Shown here: positions 23,076 to 31,654 of the stretch, in pieces | Position numbering within the stretch: the stretch's first letter is position 1 | Layout of the letters: each line of letters opens with the position of its first letter | Assembly (NCBI RefSeq): GCF_018390515.1 | Contig: NZ_JAHBBK010000010.1 | Location: 1-39,864, forward strand | DNA from: Mucilaginibacter sp. Bleaf8 | Lineage (GTDB): Bacteria > Bacteroidota > Bacteroidia > Sphingobacteriales > Sphingobacteriaceae | Length of the DNA stretch: 39,864 nt | Reading direction: 5' to 3' | Made by a program: the position numbers and the translations under genes | The notes under the pieces: generated by a model | What the model saw: the letters and a program-made list of their open reading frames with translations, nothing else | Databases searched by the model: none | Told to the model about the DNA's origin: nothing

Positions 23076-25478
23076 ATGCACATGGTTATTAAAGCCGTTC
23101 CTGGAAAAGGTAGGTTACAGCCGGTTGGCTACCTTTTTTGTTTCCTGATTTTTTTAATTGCAGCTTTTCTTATTACGCCCGCCAGTACATTCGCACAAGA
23201 ACAAGCATCTCCCAAGGCGGCAGTTACCGGCTTGGTGACGGATGCTGATGGACATCCGCTGGGCTATGCAACCATAAAGGTAAGCGGGGGCAAAAGCAGC
23301 CAGACTGATGAGCAAGGTAAATACCTGATTAAAGGGATTATCGCAGGTAATCACCGGGTCGAGGTTATTTCAGTAGGCTATCAAACCGCAAGCAAGGAAG
23401 TGCAGTTTTTTGCTGATAGCACTGTTGAAGCCTCTTTTGTTTTGCAATCGGGCAGCGCACTTTCCGAAGTGGTAGTTACCGCAGGCCGAAAGGCCGAAAG
23501 CATAAAAGAAGTTCCTTCGTCTGTAAGTATATTGAATGCCCGCCAGGTAAAGGAACAGCTTAATATCAATCCCTCGGTTGCAGCGATTTTAGGTAACACA
23601 ATTCCCGGACTGGGAACTGCCACCAACAAAGCCACCAATTCGGGTCAAACCTTGCGCGGGCGGCAGGTACTGGTACTGATTGATGGTATTCCGCAATCCA
23701 CACCGTTAATGAACGGCAGCCGCGACATCCGCACGCTGGATCCCGCCGTGATAGAAAGAATTGAGGTGATAAAAGGCGCTACATCAATCTACGGAAACGG
23801 ATCTGCAGGTGGTATTATCAATTTTATCACTAAAAAGCCTGCTGCTGATCAGATATTCAGCGGAACATCCAGCGTTGGTTTAAGCGGCAATGTGGCTCAT
23901 CCAAAGAATACATTAGGGTACCGTTTTTCGCAAACTTTTTCCGGTACCATAAACCGCTTCTCGTACGTGGTGAACGGTACTTATAATTACACCGGTGTTC
24001 AGCGTGATGCCAAGGGCAATGTGAATGCGCAGCCCGACGGCTTGGGTGAGAATGCTCTTTACAATGCCTTTGTAAAGCTGGGCTATCATGTTAATGAAAA
24101 TAGCGATATCACTGCATCTTACAACCTGTTTAGAAGCACGCAAAACAGTGATTACATAAATTCAGTCGGCAAGTATGGTGTAAATCCGTCGGTAGGCGTT
24201 AAAGGCGATGATCCGGGAGAGCCAGCCGGAACACCTTATAATCATAACGTTTTGGTGTCTTATCATAACAAGGCACTGCCGCTAAATTCTGCGTTGGATA
24301 TTTCGGCCTATTACAATGGTTTCATCTCCATGAACCGCTATGTAGCACAAGGGACTGCATGGTATGGCCCGGGGCAAACCAAAATACAATCGTTTAAAAA
24401 AGGAGTGCGCCTTACTTTGAATACGCCCTGGAAAATGGGCGCATGGGGAGATGGCGAGTTAACCTACGGTTTGGACCTGCTGAACGACCGCACCAACCAG
24501 ATCCTGACTGATGGCCGGGTTTACATTCCGGACATGAACATGGTTAACTTGGCACCATATGCCCAAATGAAAATGGATCTGCTGACAAACTTCATCCTAA
24601 AAGCAGGTATCCGTTATGAGAATGCGGATGTAAAGGTAAAGGATTACAATACCATTGCCCGTGGCCCCAACAATCAGGGCAGCATTGCGGTAACTGGTGG
24701 TAAAATACCCTACAACGCCACTACTTTTAATGCCGGTTTACGCTATAATAAATTCGAACTGTTTAATCCGTTTGTGAGCTTTTCACAAGGGTTCGCTATT
24801 AATGAACTGGGGCGTATACTGCGTAGCGCCACCAGCAATACGCTGGAAAGCATAACTACTGATCCCATTATCACCAATAACTATGAAGCTGGTTTCAGCA
24901 GTACGTTAGGTAAACTCAATGTAACGGCATCCTACTACATCAGCAAATCAAATTTAGGTGCCAACCTGGTTGATAATGGCAACGGCGTGTTGGTTGCGCA
25001 ACGCGAACCGGAAAATATTCATGGCTATGAAATTACTGCCGATTGGTTGTTAAGCCAGCAGTGGACCATAGGCGGTAGTTATGCCTATGTTGAAGGCAAA
25101 TCAAAACAGGCAAACGGAACGAATGTTTACCTGAACGGGCTGCGCATTGCACCGCCTAAGGCTACAGGCTACCTGGGCTATCGTCCGTCTCAATTGTTGG
25201 ATATGAAACTTTTTTGGGTGCATACAAGCAGCAGAGACCGTTTCGATGTTCGTTCCAACGGTTTGTACGCCAACAGCGAAGGGCCGGTTAAGTCAATAAA
25301 CCTATTCAATCTGGTGGCCAATTATAAGTTTAACAGTAAGTTATCGGCCGGGCTGGGTGTCGAAAACCTGTTTAACAATTCTTATTACCCGGTAGTGAGT
25401 CAGTACCGGGCTATTGATGCAGAATATGTAAGAGGAAACGGCACTACCATGAACCTTAATTTCTATTACAATTTTTAA
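23076..25478 (+). CDS. TonB-dependent outer-membrane receptor, siderophore type
   Basis: The ATG at 23076 is chosen because the longer frame (to 23007) begins upstream of the promoter. The 800-residue product has a signal peptide ending near TFAQ, then a carboxypeptidase-regulatory-like domain (VTGLVTDADGHPLGYATI ... GYQTASKEV). The plug follows, with SEVVVTAGRK, LRGRQVLVLIDGIPQ, IERIEVIKGATSIYGNGSAG and GGIINFITKKP. A 22-strand barrel follows to the terminal YYNF with an aromatic end. This is the ferric-siderophore receptor pattern. It is followed after three bases by the PepSY protein gene, with which it forms an operon. Confidence 0.94.
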   Translation: MHMVIKAVPGKGRLQPVGYLFCFLIFLIAAFLITPASTFAQEQASPKAAVTGLVTDADGHPLGYATIKVSGGKSSQTDEQGKYLIKGIIAGNHRVEVISVGYQTASKEVQFFADSTVEASFVLQSGSALSEVVVTAGRKAESIKEVPSSVSILNARQVKEQLNINPSVAAILGNTIPGLGTATNKATNSGQTLRGRQVLVLIDGIPQSTPLMNGSRDIRTLDPAVIERIEVIKGATSIYGNGSAGGIINFITKKPAADQIFSGTSSVGLSGNVAHPKNTLGYRFSQTFSGTINRFSYVVNGTYNYTGVQRDAKGNVNAQPDGLGENALYNAFVKLGYHVNENSDITASYNLFRSTQNSDYINSVGKYGVNPSVGVKGDDPGEPAGTPYNHNVLVSYHNKALPLNSALDISAYYNGFISMNRYVAQGTAWYGPGQTKIQSFKKGVRLTLNTPWKMGAWGDGELTYGLDLLNDRTNQILTDGRVYIPDMNMVNLAPYAQMKMDLLTNFILKAGIRYENADVKVKDYNTIARGPNNQGSIAVTGGKIPYNATTFNAGLRYNKFELFNPFVSFSQGFAINELGRILRSATSNTLESITTDPIITNNYEAGFSSTLGKLNVTASYYISKSNLGANLVDNGNGVLVAQREPENIHGYEITADWLLSQQWTIGGSYAYVEGKSKQANGTNVYLNGLRIAPPKATGYLGYRPSQLLDMKLFWVHTSSRDRFDVRSNGLYANSEGPVKSINLFNLVANYKFNSKLSAGLGVENLFNNSYYPVVSQYRAIDAEYVRGNGTTMNLNFYYNF

Positions 25479-25481
25479 CAC

Positions 25482-26639
25482 ATGGTAAGGAAATGGTTCC
25501 TTTGGCTGCATAAGTGGCTCGGGTTAATTACCGGTGTGGTGGTTATTATCGTTAGCCTTACCGGTTGTATCAATGTATTTTCTGATGAGCTGAAGGAGTA
25601 CTTTTATCATGATCGTTTTTTCTCGACATCACCGGTTAATGCAAAAGCACTAAACTTCAGCCTGCTGCGCGATCAGGCGCAGCAGGCACTGGGTTCGCAA
25701 TATAAAATTTCCAGGTGCGAGGTTTACCCGGCCGCCGGCCGTAACTGGATATTCCGGGCTACTAAAACAAATCCTAAAGCCATCGGGCACTGGAACTATT
25801 TCAAATATTACTATAGGGTCTATATAAATCCCTATACCAGTAAAGTAGTGTTTGTAGAAGATACGCGAAATGAATTTTTTCAATTGGTGTTGAGCCTGCA
25901 CCTCAACTTGCTTTTGGGCGAGCGCATCGGCGGTCTTATTACTGGCGTATCTGTCGCCTGCTTTTTTGTGATATTACTTAGTGGCCTTTTGCTTTGGTGG
26001 CCTAAAAGGTGGAAGCAGAACGTGCTGAAAGGCAAGTTGCTTATAAAGCGTGGAACAGGTAAAAAACGTTTCAATTATGACCTGCACAGCGTGTTGGGCT
26101 TTTATGTGCTGATTCCGGCTCTGATTATTTGCCTTACAGGGCTCGTTTTTGCCTTTGACTGGGCCGATCATTCCGTGCAGTTTATTGCTAACGGAGGCAC
26201 ATCGGTAAAAAAACGAGAAATTCCCAAGTCTTCACCTAACCATAATTATTCTTCTATAGCCATGGATCAGGCTGTGTCCGGCTTACTTTCCGCTCATCCC
26301 GGTGCGGATGTTTTTTCAATCAGGTTCAGAGAAAAAACCACCGATCCGCTCGATATACAAGTGCGGCTAGGCAATAAAAGAACCCATCTATTTAAATGGT
26401 ATTATTTTGACCGCATCAGCGGCAAGCTGTTGCTAACCTACGGCGATACTGACGTTAAAGGAGGAGAAAAGCTGAGGAGCATGAACTATGATCTGCACAC
26501 CGGGGCATTTGCTGGTTTACCTACCAAGTTGCTTGCCTTTTTAACTTCCCTTATATGTGCATCATTGCCTGTAACCGGTTTTTATATCTGGAAAAATAAA
26601 CGGGGCGGTAGCAAAAAGGCGAAAGTTTCAATTAAATAA
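25482..26639 (+). CDS. PepSY-associated membrane protein, probable ferric-siderophore reductase
   Basis: The 385-residue protein has four membrane helices (about 12-33, 147-170, 202-226 and 346-368) and two PepSY-like periplasmic segments between them. Recognisable marks are WLHKWLGLITG at the N-terminus, LLLWWPKRWK after helix 2, YDLHSVLGFY and NYDLHTGAF, whose His residues are the candidates for heme ligands. This layout matches the PiuB/FoxB-like PepSY-TM reductases that release iron from imported siderophores at the inner membrane. It begins three bases after the TonB receptor stop, so the two are co-transcribed and translationally coupled. Confidence 0.9.
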   Translation: MVRKWFLWLHKWLGLITGVVVIIVSLTGCINVFSDELKEYFYHDRFFSTSPVNAKALNFSLLRDQAQQALGSQYKISRCEVYPAAGRNWIFRATKTNPKAIGHWNYFKYYYRVYINPYTSKVVFVEDTRNEFFQLVLSLHLNLLLGERIGGLITGVSVACFFVILLSGLLLWWPKRWKQNVLKGKLLIKRGTGKKRFNYDLHSVLGFYVLIPALIICLTGLVFAFDWADHSVQFIANGGTSVKKREIPKSSPNHNYSSIAMDQAVSGLLSAHPGADVFSIRFREKTTDPLDIQVRLGNKRTHLFKWYYFDRISGKLLLTYGDTDVKGGEKLRSMNYDLHTGAFAGLPTKLLAFLTSLICASLPVTGFYIWKNKRGGSKKAKVSIK

Positions 26640-26891
26640 TTAGGGTTTACGCATTTTAATATCCAACTTTAAGTTAAATAGCATTTAAGCTTAAGTTACA
26701 CAGGGGTAAAGGCTTAACTGGTATGTTGTACTCTGCAGGCCGCTGTTTTAAGCTGTTTACTGCTCATCCTCTCTAATGGCGCAATCGGGGCGGGCCGGTT
26801 ACTTATGCCGTGTACGAAAACTGAAATTACTATCTTTATCCCGGTAGCATTGTCATTCAGGCACGAGCTGCTTTGCTGACGCGTAAATAAT
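26640..26891 (+). promoter_or_regulatory. Short intergenic region before the hybrid kinase
   Basis: The gap of 252 bp holds no gene. TATCTTTA at 26831-26838 matches seven of eight -7 positions and would give a leader of about 50 bases for the gene at 26892. No -33 partner or operator-like repeat stands out. Confidence 0.3.
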
Positions 26892-29800
26892 ATGTTGAAT
26901 ACAAACTTACCTGAAAGTACGGAACAGTTCCTATCCGGTGGTGGCGAAATGGGGAAGTTGATCCGTACTATGGATTGGTCAAAGACAGCACTGGGTCCCA
27001 TCGAAAGCTGGCCCCAAAGTTTAAGAACTTCTGTTAGCCTTTGCCTTTCCTCAACCTTTCCCATCCTCATTGCCTGGGGGCCTGAAACCATACAGATATA
27101 TAACGACAGCTACCGCCCCATTTGTGGTGCCAAACACCCCGAATCAATGGGACAAAACTTTCGTATTTGCTGGGAAACAGCTTTGCCGGTTGTGGGTGAT
27201 GCTTTTACCCGGGGTGAGCAGGGCGAGGGTACTTATATTAACGATCAGCGCATGTTTCTGGACCGGTACGGGTATCTGGAAGAAGCATTCATGACATTCT
27301 CGTTCGCACCCATCCGTGATGAGTCGGGCGGCGTGGGTGGTATTTTTCACCCAATTACCGAGACGACAATAAAAATGCTCAGCGGCCGCAGAACGCAATC
27401 GTTGCGGGATTTGGGCGCTGATTTAGGCAAAGCCAAAAGCATACAAGAAATAGGTGATATAACCGCCACAAGATATCCCGACTATTTATTGGATATTCCT
27501 TTCTTCCTGGTGTATCAGTTGGATCATGAAACGAATACCGCCAGGTTGATTACAGCAGCAGGTTTACCTGCGGGAGCGGCACTGGCACCTCAATCTGTGC
27601 ATTTGCAAGATGAGGCACAAACATCATGGCCGTTTGCCGGCGTTAGGGCATCGGGCCAAATGCAGGCGGTTGCAGAGCTTGAACAGTTTTTTGGCAGCTT
27701 TCAGTGTGAGCCTTATCCCGAGGCCCCGAATACGGCAGTACTATTGCCCCTTAAAATATCCGGTCAGGATGATGTATTCGGTTTTATGGTAGCCGGCGTA
27801 AGTGCCCGCCGTGCATTGGATAATGACTACCTTAATTTTTACGACCAGTTAGCCAATACTTATAATACAGCCGTTTCTAACGTATATGCCTATGAACAGG
27901 AACAAAAGCGCGCAGAGGCGCTTGCCGAAATTGACCGTTCCAAAACGGCGTTTTTTAGCAATGTAAGCCACGAGTTCCGCACGCCGCTTACGCTGATGCT
28001 TGGTCCGCTGGAAGATATGCTTAACCGCAGTTCTTTGCCCGATGATGTAAAAGCTCCCGTTGAATCAACCCACCGGAATGCATTGCGTTTGCTGAAACTC
28101 GTTAACAACCTGCTCGATTATAGTCGTGTGGAAGCCGGACGTGCACAGGCGGCTTACCAGCAACTGGACCTGGCAGAACTAACTACAGATTTAGCCAGCA
28201 GTTTCCGATCCATCATCGAAAAAGCGGGTATGCAACTTATTGTACATGCCGAACTGCCGGAAAGCATGGCGTATGTTGACCGGCAGATGTGGGAAAAGAT
28301 TGTGCTGAATCTGCTATCCAACGCATTCAAATATACTTTAGAAGGTGCCATTACGGTAAGTTTACAGCAGGAGGGTAATGCTGCTGTGCTCCGTGTGATT
28401 GATACGGGCGTGGGTATACCCGAAAAAGAGCTGCCGCACATGTTTGAGCGTTTTCACCGGGTGCAAAATTCGGCCGGACGCACGCACGAAGGTACCGGTA
28501 TTGGCCTTTCCCTCGTTCATGAACTGGTGCATTTACATGGCGGGGAAATAACCGTAAGCAGTACGGAAGGCAAGGGAAGTACTTTTATGGTAAAAATACC
28601 ATTAGGAAAGGCCCACCTGCCACATGAACATGTGTTGCAAGCGGGCAAGGAAACGGATTCATCCGCTCTGAAAGGTGCTTTTTTACAGGAGGCCTTCAAT
28701 CTGCTGCAGGAGGAAACGCAAGCCAGGCATGGCGGCGATGCAGCAAGTGCACCTAAAAGTATGGTTGCACATCAGGATTTTTCGGTTGCCAAGGGCACAC
28801 GTATTTTGATTGTTGATGACAATGCCGATATGCGCGCTTACCTGAACCGCTTGCTGGAACCTTATTTTTCAATCAGTACGGCGGTAAACGGTGCCGACTC
28901 CCTCGAAAAAATCAGGCAGGAAAAACCGGACTTGGTGCTGAGCGATATTATGATGCCTGTAATGGATGGAAAAACCATGCTGCGTCACATTCGTACGTCG
29001 GCGAATACCATGCGATTGCCGGTCATCTTCCTATCAGCCCGTGCAGGTGAAGAGGCGCGGATAGATGGCCTGGAAGCCGGTGCAGATGATTATTTAGTAA
29101 AGCCTTTTTCGGCTGCCGAGCTTTTAACAAAGGTACGGGCGCAAATAAAAATCACACAAACCCGCAACCATGCAGAGCAGCAGCTTCGTGATCTGCTGAC
29201 AGAGGCGCCTGTGGCTATCGCCATTTACCGAACCACAGCACATGTTATTGAATTTGCTAATGCCCGCATGTTGCAGTATTGGGGCCTAACGCCTGAACAG
29301 GCATTTGATAAACCCCTGCTTGAGGTAGTGCCTGAGCTGCAAGGGCAGGGTTTTGGCCGGGTGATGGATCAGGTTTTTGAAACCGGGGAACGGTTCATAT
29401 CCGGCGAAATTCCAGTAACCATAACAAAGTTTGGCCAGGAGGTAACCAGCTATATTCACCTCACGGTGGAGCCATTGCGCGATGAGGAGCAGCGCATAAT
29501 TGGTATGATAGCCGTGGCAGCAGAGGTTACCGAGCAGGTAACATCGCGCCATGAACTGGAAAAAGCTACTGACACCCTAAAGCTGGCAATGGAAGCAGCC
29601 AACTTAGGTACCTGGCGCACCGACTGGGGAACAAATAACCTGGTGGTATCTGATATAACCCGAAAAATTCATGCTATCCCGGCTGGCATTGACCTGTCAT
29701 TTGATAAAACGTTGTCCGTAATTGTACCCGAGCACCGGGAGGGCTTTGTGCAAGCCGTTGATAATGCGGTTGCTTCCAAAAGCCGATTTAGCATTGATTA

Positions 29801-30611
29801 CCAGATACAGCCTTTTGATGGCAGCAAAAAGAAATGGCTTAACTCAACCGGCAAGGTGGAGCTTAATGAAAATGGTGAAGTAACAGGTGTTATTGGAACT
29901 ATCCTTGATATTACAGAATCTAAAGAAGACAGCCAGCGAAAAGATGATTTCATAGGCATGGTGAGCCACGAGCTGAAAACACCACTAACATCATTAAGCG
30001 GCTACTCGCAAATGCTGCGCTTGCATGCTCATAAGAACAACGATGCTTTTGCTAAAGATAAATTAGATAAAGTGATTGCTCAAATCAAGAAAATGAGCAC
30101 GCTGGTTAGCGGTTTTCTGAATGTTTCGCGCCTGGAGGCCGGTAAAATCCATTTGAATAAACAACCGTTCAAGTTGAATGAGCTCATCAGCGAAACGATT
30201 GAGGAGGCAGAAAGCAGTATGAGTACCCATGCCCTTGTTTTTGACCCGGTTTGTGATATCATGGTAACAGCCGACCGTGATAAGATCAGTTCAGTACTGC
30301 ATAACCTGATCAGTAATGCCATCAAATATTCGCCCAAAGCAAAACAAGTGACGGTAGGTTGTTATGCAGAAAATGATACCGTAACAGTTAGCGTTCGTGA
30401 TGAAGGGATGGGTATTGGCCCCGAAGACCTGAAAAAGTTGTTTGACCGTTATTACCGGGTAGAAAGCAACCAGATGCAGCATATTTCCGGCTTTGGAATC
30501 GGGCTGTATTTAAGTGCCGAAATCATAAAAAGGCATAACGGCAAAATCTGGGCCGAGAGCGAATATGGCAAAGGCTCTGTTTTCTACTTCACATTATCGC
30601 GTATGAGTTAA
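26892..30611 (+). CDS. Hybrid sensor histidine kinase with two kinase cores and one receiver
   Basis: The 1239-residue protein has no clear membrane helix or signal peptide, so it appears cytoplasmic. In order: a PAS-like domain (about 40-160), a GAF-like domain (165-335), HisKA with His360 (NVSHEFRTP), HATPase (about 440-575, with NLLSNAFKYT and GTGIGLSLV), a receiver (637-750, phospho-acceptor Asp685 in DIMMPVMDG, Lys in VKPFS), two PAS/PAC units (about 775-1010), a second HisKA with His1026 (MVSHELKTP) and a second HATPase (NLISNAIKYS, GFGIGLYLS). All phosphotransfer residues are present. No output domain or partner regulator gene is adjacent, so it is an orphan. Confidence 0.92.
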   Translation: MLNTNLPESTEQFLSGGGEMGKLIRTMDWSKTALGPIESWPQSLRTSVSLCLSSTFPILIAWGPETIQIYNDSYRPICGAKHPESMGQNFRICWETALPVVGDAFTRGEQGEGTYINDQRMFLDRYGYLEEAFMTFSFAPIRDESGGVGGIFHPITETTIKMLSGRRTQSLRDLGADLGKAKSIQEIGDITATRYPDYLLDIPFFLVYQLDHETNTARLITAAGLPAGAALAPQSVHLQDEAQTSWPFAGVRASGQMQAVAELEQFFGSFQCEPYPEAPNTAVLLPLKISGQDDVFGFMVAGVSARRALDNDYLNFYDQLANTYNTAVSNVYAYEQEQKRAEALAEIDRSKTAFFSNVSHEFRTPLTLMLGPLEDMLNRSSLPDDVKAPVESTHRNALRLLKLVNNLLDYSRVEAGRAQAAYQQLDLAELTTDLASSFRSIIEKAGMQLIVHAELPESMAYVDRQMWEKIVLNLLSNAFKYTLEGAITVSLQQEGNAAVLRVIDTGVGIPEKELPHMFERFHRVQNSAGRTHEGTGIGLSLVHELVHLHGGEITVSSTEGKGSTFMVKIPLGKAHLPHEHVLQAGKETDSSALKGAFLQEAFNLLQEETQARHGGDAASAPKSMVAHQDFSVAKGTRILIVDDNADMRAYLNRLLEPYFSISTAVNGADSLEKIRQEKPDLVLSDIMMPVMDGKTMLRHIRTSANTMRLPVIFLSARAGEEARIDGLEAGADDYLVKPFSAAELLTKVRAQIKITQTRNHAEQQLRDLLTEAPVAIAIYRTTAHVIEFANARMLQYWGLTPEQAFDKPLLEVVPELQGQGFGRVMDQVFETGERFISGEIPVTITKFGQEVTSYIHLTVEPLRDEEQRIIGMIAVAAEVTEQVTSRHELEKATDTLKLAMEAANLGTWRTDWGTNNLVVSDITRKIHAIPAGIDLSFDKTLSVIVPEHREGFVQAVDNAVASKSRFSIDYQIQPFDGSKKKWLNSTGKVELNENGEVTGVIGTILDITESKEDSQRKDDFIGMVSHELKTPLTSLSGYSQMLRLHAHKNNDAFAKDKLDKVIAQIKKMSTLVSGFLNVSRLEAGKIHLNKQPFKLNELISETIEEAESSMSTHALVFDPVCDIMVTADRDKISSVLHNLISNAIKYSPKAKQVTVGCYAENDTVTVSVRDEGMGIGPEDLKKLFDRYYRVESNQMQHISGFGIGLYLSAEIIKRHNGKIWAESEYGKGSVFYFTLSRMS

Positions 30612-30680
30612 ACGCTGTTTTTCAGCAGGCCTCATTGCAGGAATTTCTTTAAAAGCCGGGCAATACTTTTCTAAGTATAA

Positions 30681-31211
30681 TTAAGTATTGTAGTAGGTAA
30701 AAAGGTCTGTATTTGATAAATTCGAAAAGCCCGATTGGCGTAATAGCGTTACCAGTTGCCCTCGATGATAGGTAGAATGATTAATCATATGAGGAAAGGT
30801 TTTTTTAAATTCCATTGCGCTCAGTTCTCCATTTGGTTTCTTTACAGTTATCTCATTTGTATAATTCTCTACAGGATAATGTTCAATGAAAGATTTGAGC
30901 TTTGCGGATGTTGTTTTCCAAATATCGATCAGGTCTTCTCTGGTACCCGTAAATTCTGACGAAAGGTATACAGGATCCTGAACATTTGTCCAGAGGTCGA
31001 TCCATATCTTTTTCGCACTAACAATATGTATAGCGGTTTTACTAATGCTTCCAAAACTGCTGACGGCAACTTGGTTCCATTGTTCATCCGTAATCTGAGA
31101 AATCCAGTCCATAGCACGACTGTCTGCCCAGTTATTGAAATCGGCCAATTCGATATAATAGCCTTTAAGGATATCGTTGCTGTTTTCTGTACGTGTTGAT
31201 AATGTTGTCAT
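30681..31211 (-). CDS. DinB-family protein
   Basis: The 176-residue protein has the DinB/YfiT four-helix outline: FNNWADSRAMDWISQI in helix 1, a His (AIHIVSAKKIW) in the second, and PHMINHSTYHRGQLVTLLRQ near the end. The three His positions are those that bind a metal in this superfamily (YfiT-like thiol transferases and damage-induced DinB). Enzymatic role in this subgroup is not known. A full -7 match on the minus strand (31230-31237) and a direct repeat at 31269-31298 precede it. An AraC relic lies directly upstream, on the same strand. Confidence 0.9.
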   Translation of the reverse strand: MTTLSTRTENSNDILKGYYIELADFNNWADSRAMDWISQITDEQWNQVAVSSFGSISKTAIHIVSAKKIWIDLWTNVQDPVYLSSEFTGTREDLIDIWKTTSAKLKSFIEHYPVENYTNEITVKKPNGELSAMEFKKTFPHMINHSTYHRGQLVTLLRQSGFSNLSNTDLFTYYNT

Positions 31212-31229
31212 GTTCTTTTGAATCTAACT

Positions 31230-31298
31230 CAAAAGTAAGAGCTAACACAGATCTCACAGAAGGGCTGGACGTTCAAAAAGTTTAGCTAAACGTTCAAA
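31230..31298 (-). promoter_or_regulatory. DinB-gene promoter with 21-bp direct repeat
   Basis: On the minus strand TACTTTTG (31230-31237) is a full match to the -7 element, 18 bases from the start codon. There is no -33 TTTG. ACGTTCAAA occurs at 31269-31277 and again at 31290-31298, exactly 21 bp apart. This is the direct-repeat geometry bound by AraC-type activators, located just upstream of the polymerase footprint. Confidence 0.6.
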
Positions 31299-31456
31299 TT
31301 ATCGAGTTGATATTGCTTTGGTTTCATCCCATAAACCTGCTTGAACGACTGAATGAAACTGGACAAGTTTTCATAACCAAGATCCAGGTATATTTCGCTT
31401 GAATTGAGACCGGTGTTTCTAAGCATTGGAGCTGCCTTTTCCAGATTAATTAGTCT
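31286..31456 (-). pseudogene. C-terminal remnant of an AraC-family regulator
   Basis: The minus strand is open for 56 sense codons between an in-frame TAG (31457-31459) and the true-looking stop TAG (31286-31288). It reads LINLEKAAPML, then NSSEIYLDLGYENLSSFIQS, then FKQVYGMKPKQYQL, which is the second helix-turn-helix and end of an AraC regulator. Everything upstream (sensory domain, first helix-turn-helix, start codon) is missing, and the DNA above 31457 has no matching frame. It is a broken gene. Its stop codon lies between the two direct repeats of the DinB promoter. Confidence 0.8.
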
Positions 31457-31654
31457 CTATCTACTATAGGGCTGCTTAAAAGTTTCAGATTTAAATCAAA
31501 CGAAAATTTTCTTAAAAATCTAACAACATTTCTTTCCCCTTTTGGTTATATACTATAACCAAGATAAATCCTTTTAGCCGCCACCTACAGAACTTTCCGA
31601 AGCAAGGCCTAACCAGCCGCTAACCCGCTGTAACCAATTTTAATTATTAACCAT
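31457..31654 (+). promoter_or_regulatory. Upstream region of the GH76 gene with a 21-bp palindrome
   Basis: TTGGTTATA (31542-31550) and TATAACCAA (31554-31562) are perfect nine-base arms around TAC. The site is 93 bp upstream of the first possible start codon and is the only strong structure in this AT-rich stretch. A dimeric regulator controlling the glycosidase is the simplest reading. The left edge of the region is where the AraC relic breaks off. Confidence 0.6.

Noticed and set aside
26892..30611. Two kinase genes fused by an assembly error
   Set aside because: The frame is continuous through the PAS linker with no sign of a frameshift, and similar fused kinases are known in the phylum.
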